Assembly: GCA_020048595.1 (NCBI GenBank)
Contig: JAIFMH010000148.1
Span: 1-6,086, forward strand
DNA: 6,086 bases
Reading direction: 5' to 3'
Source of the DNA: Bacteroidota bacterium
GTDB taxonomy: Bacteria > Bacteroidota > Bacteroidia > Bacteroidales > UBA4417
Each line of letters starts with the position of its first letter. The stretch's first letter is position 1. Below the pieces are notes generated by a model that saw only the letters and a program-made list of their open reading frames with translations, was not told the DNA's origin and did no database searches. A program made the translations under genes and the position numbers. Shown here in pieces: positions 5,243 to 6,086 of this stretch.

Positions 5243-5893
5243 ATGGCTTCAGGCGCACGACAATTATCTGACAAAGGGTACAGGCTTATAGGTCTCATTA
5301 CCATAGTTGCATTAGTTCTATTTGTTATTATCAGGTTTATAAGCATGAAAATCAGTGAACGGAACACCACTGAAGAAAACAATATTATTTTCGATAAACT
5401 CCGTAGCACAGCAAAACTCGTAATTTGGGAACAGGATTTCAAGCTGATGAATGTAACAAAGATGGAAAAGAAATATTTTGGATCGGATATGTTGAAATTT
5501 ACCGAAAAAGTATCAACCACAGCAAAAGGACGAATAGGATTCCATATTGATTTGGGCGATACTGTTAATACCACGTTCACGATAACGGAAAAAGCAATTG
5601 AAATACATGCTCCGCTTCAATTAACATATGTTACCATCGACAACAGTACTATAGAGCAAATCAAGGAATCATCTTATGATCCCAGCGTTGAGATTGATAA
5701 AGAGCAGATTGTGAAACGACTAAACGAAATTGCCCTGCGCGAACAGCTGAAACCTGCTCTGGCAAAAGCAAAAAAACAATCGCTGACTGAACAGGAAAAA
5801 AGCCTTTCTGCACTTACCGGAAAACCCGTTAAAATTATACTTACCGATATGCCCACACTTCAGAATTGTCTTAATTGGTTGAATATGAATTAA
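5243..5893 (+). CDS. DUF4230 domain-containing membrane-anchored protein, 216 aa
   Basis: A short basic N-terminus is followed by one membrane segment (about 15-33) and a soluble domain with the DUF4230 layout: LVIWEQDFKLMNVTKMEKK (59-77, the early strand), GRIGFHIDLGD (96-106, the 'G.v..GiDl' core), a strand rich in TITEKAIEIHAP (113-124), then a charged helical stretch (about 145-190) and a last strand KPVKIILTD (194-202). DUF4230 proteins are common in Bacteroidota and have no established function. The domain probably lies outside the inner membrane (inference from the single N-terminal anchor). The same frame is open from an ATG at 5138, but that start would overlap 83 bases of the CDF-like gene and add 35 residues before the membrane anchor. 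The ATG at 5243, 22 bases after the previous stop with an A/T-rich leader, is preferred. The gene may be co-transcribed with the upstream operon. Confidence 0.85.
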   Translation: MASGARQLSDKGYRLIGLITIVALVLFVIIRFISMKISERNTTEENNIIFDKLRSTAKLVIWEQDFKLMNVTKMEKKYFGSDMLKFTEKVSTTAKGRIGFHIDLGDTVNTTFTITEKAIEIHAPLQLTYVTIDNSTIEQIKESSYDPSVEIDKEQIVKRLNEIALREQLKPALAKAKKQSLTEQEKSLSALTGKPVKIILTDMPTLQNCLNWLNMN

Positions 5894-6086
5894 TTGCTGT
5901 AAATATTGTGCTTCGACTTCACTCCCCAAACTTTGCTCACCAGCCTCAGCAGTAACTGCTTATTGTACTTGTAAACCTACAACTATTAGTCAATAACGAA
6001 TAACGAATAACGAATAACGAATAACGAATAACGAATAATGAATAATGAATAACGAATAACCTAAAACCTTCCCCACCATGCTACAA
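5894..6086. other. 3' non-coding region with degenerate repeat-like text and a tandem array
   Basis: No gene is supported in these 193 bases. After the DUF4230 stop there is no T-rich terminator. The stretch at 5911-5950 (cttcgacttcactccc...) resembles the 'TTCGACTTCGCTCAGC' type of interspersed repeat I recall from other Bacteroidota genomes, but it is too degenerate to be sure. A small inverted repeat, AGCAG-TAA-CTGCT (5948-5960), has only a 5-bp stem. A heptamer array occupies 5992-6060. An ATG at 6078 is too close to the edge to judge as a gene start. Confidence 0.5.
5992..6060. repeat. 7-bp tandem repeat array, about 9.9 copies of AATAACG/AATAATG
   Basis: Reading from 5992 there are six exact AATAACG copies (5992-6033), two AATAATG variants (6034-6047), one AATAACG (6048-6054) and a partial AATAAC (6055-6060). 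The only variation is C/T at position 6 of the unit. The array is intergenic, ending 17 bases before an ATG at 6078. Because 7 is not a multiple of 3, the + strand has a stop in every frame within 21 bases, so it is not coding on that strand. It resembles short tandemly repeated heptamers described in other bacteria, such as the STRR repeats of cyanobacteria. Copy number could change by slippage. Confidence 0.97.

Noticed and set aside
5122..5580. Open frame of 152 codons on the - strand across the CDF-like and DUF4230 genes
   Set aside because: It is antisense to two genes with recognisable families on the + strand, and it has no recognisable domain.
5948..5960. Small inverted repeat AGCAG-TAA-CTGCT as a terminator for the DUF4230 gene
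   Set aside because: The stem is only 5 bp and no T-run follows; too weak to call.
5992..6060. CRISPR array
   Set aside because: The units are 7 bp and directly abutting, with no spacers, and no cas genes are present.
5990..6079. A 29-residue - strand frame reading through the heptamer array (repeating RYSLFVI)
   Set aside because: The complement of the repeat simply lacks stop codons, giving a periodic peptide. Such frames are typical artefacts of heptamer repeats, and no supporting signal is present.

Overview
The window looks like chromosomal DNA from a member of the Bacteroidota, probably a Bacteroidales- or Marinilabiliales-type environmental organism. The base composition is AT-rich. 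Genes lack clear Shine-Dalgarno sequences and have A/T-rich leaders. Two intergenic regions carry matches to the Bacteroidota -7 promoter box (TAnnTTTG). Two families here, DUF4230 and the long Lgt-like proteins, are in my experience typical of the phylum. The genus cannot be determined from the sequence alone.

All seven supported genes lie on the + strand. Left block (15-2424): an elongated, divergent prolipoprotein diacylglyceryl transferase (Lgt) family membrane protein; an inositol monophosphatase (SuhB family); and a small DUF2061 membrane protein with a very basic, Trp-rich tail. Gaps are 48 and 52 bases. A perfect 10-bp inverted repeat straddles the lgt stop codon, and a TAnnTTTG box precedes the DUF2061 gene. 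A 260-base gap with inverted repeats but no convincing gene follows.

Right block (2685-5893): a full-length NfeD-type membrane serine protease (ClpP-like domain, membrane segments, C-terminal NfeD/OB domain); a MacroD/YmdB-type macrodomain 5 bases later; a small CDF-like membrane protein with a Cys-rich tail, overlapping the macrodomain gene by 4 bases; and a DUF4230 membrane-anchored protein 22 bases later. The first three look like one operon and the fourth may belong to it. Tight packing suggests co-expression, but no known pathway joins these four families, so any joint role is inference.

The right end (5894-6086) is non-coding as far as can be seen. It ends in about ten copies of a 7-bp tandem repeat (AATAACG/AATAATG).

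This is mostly a housekeeping and membrane-protein region. I see no phage, transposase, CRISPR, defence system, tRNA or rRNA, and no clear new system. The points most worth checking are the internal duplication and active-site substitutions in the Lgt-like protein, Lys in place of the expected catalytic Asn in the macrodomain, the NfeD-macrodomain-metal transporter-like operon without an SPFH/stomatin partner, and the heptamer array.
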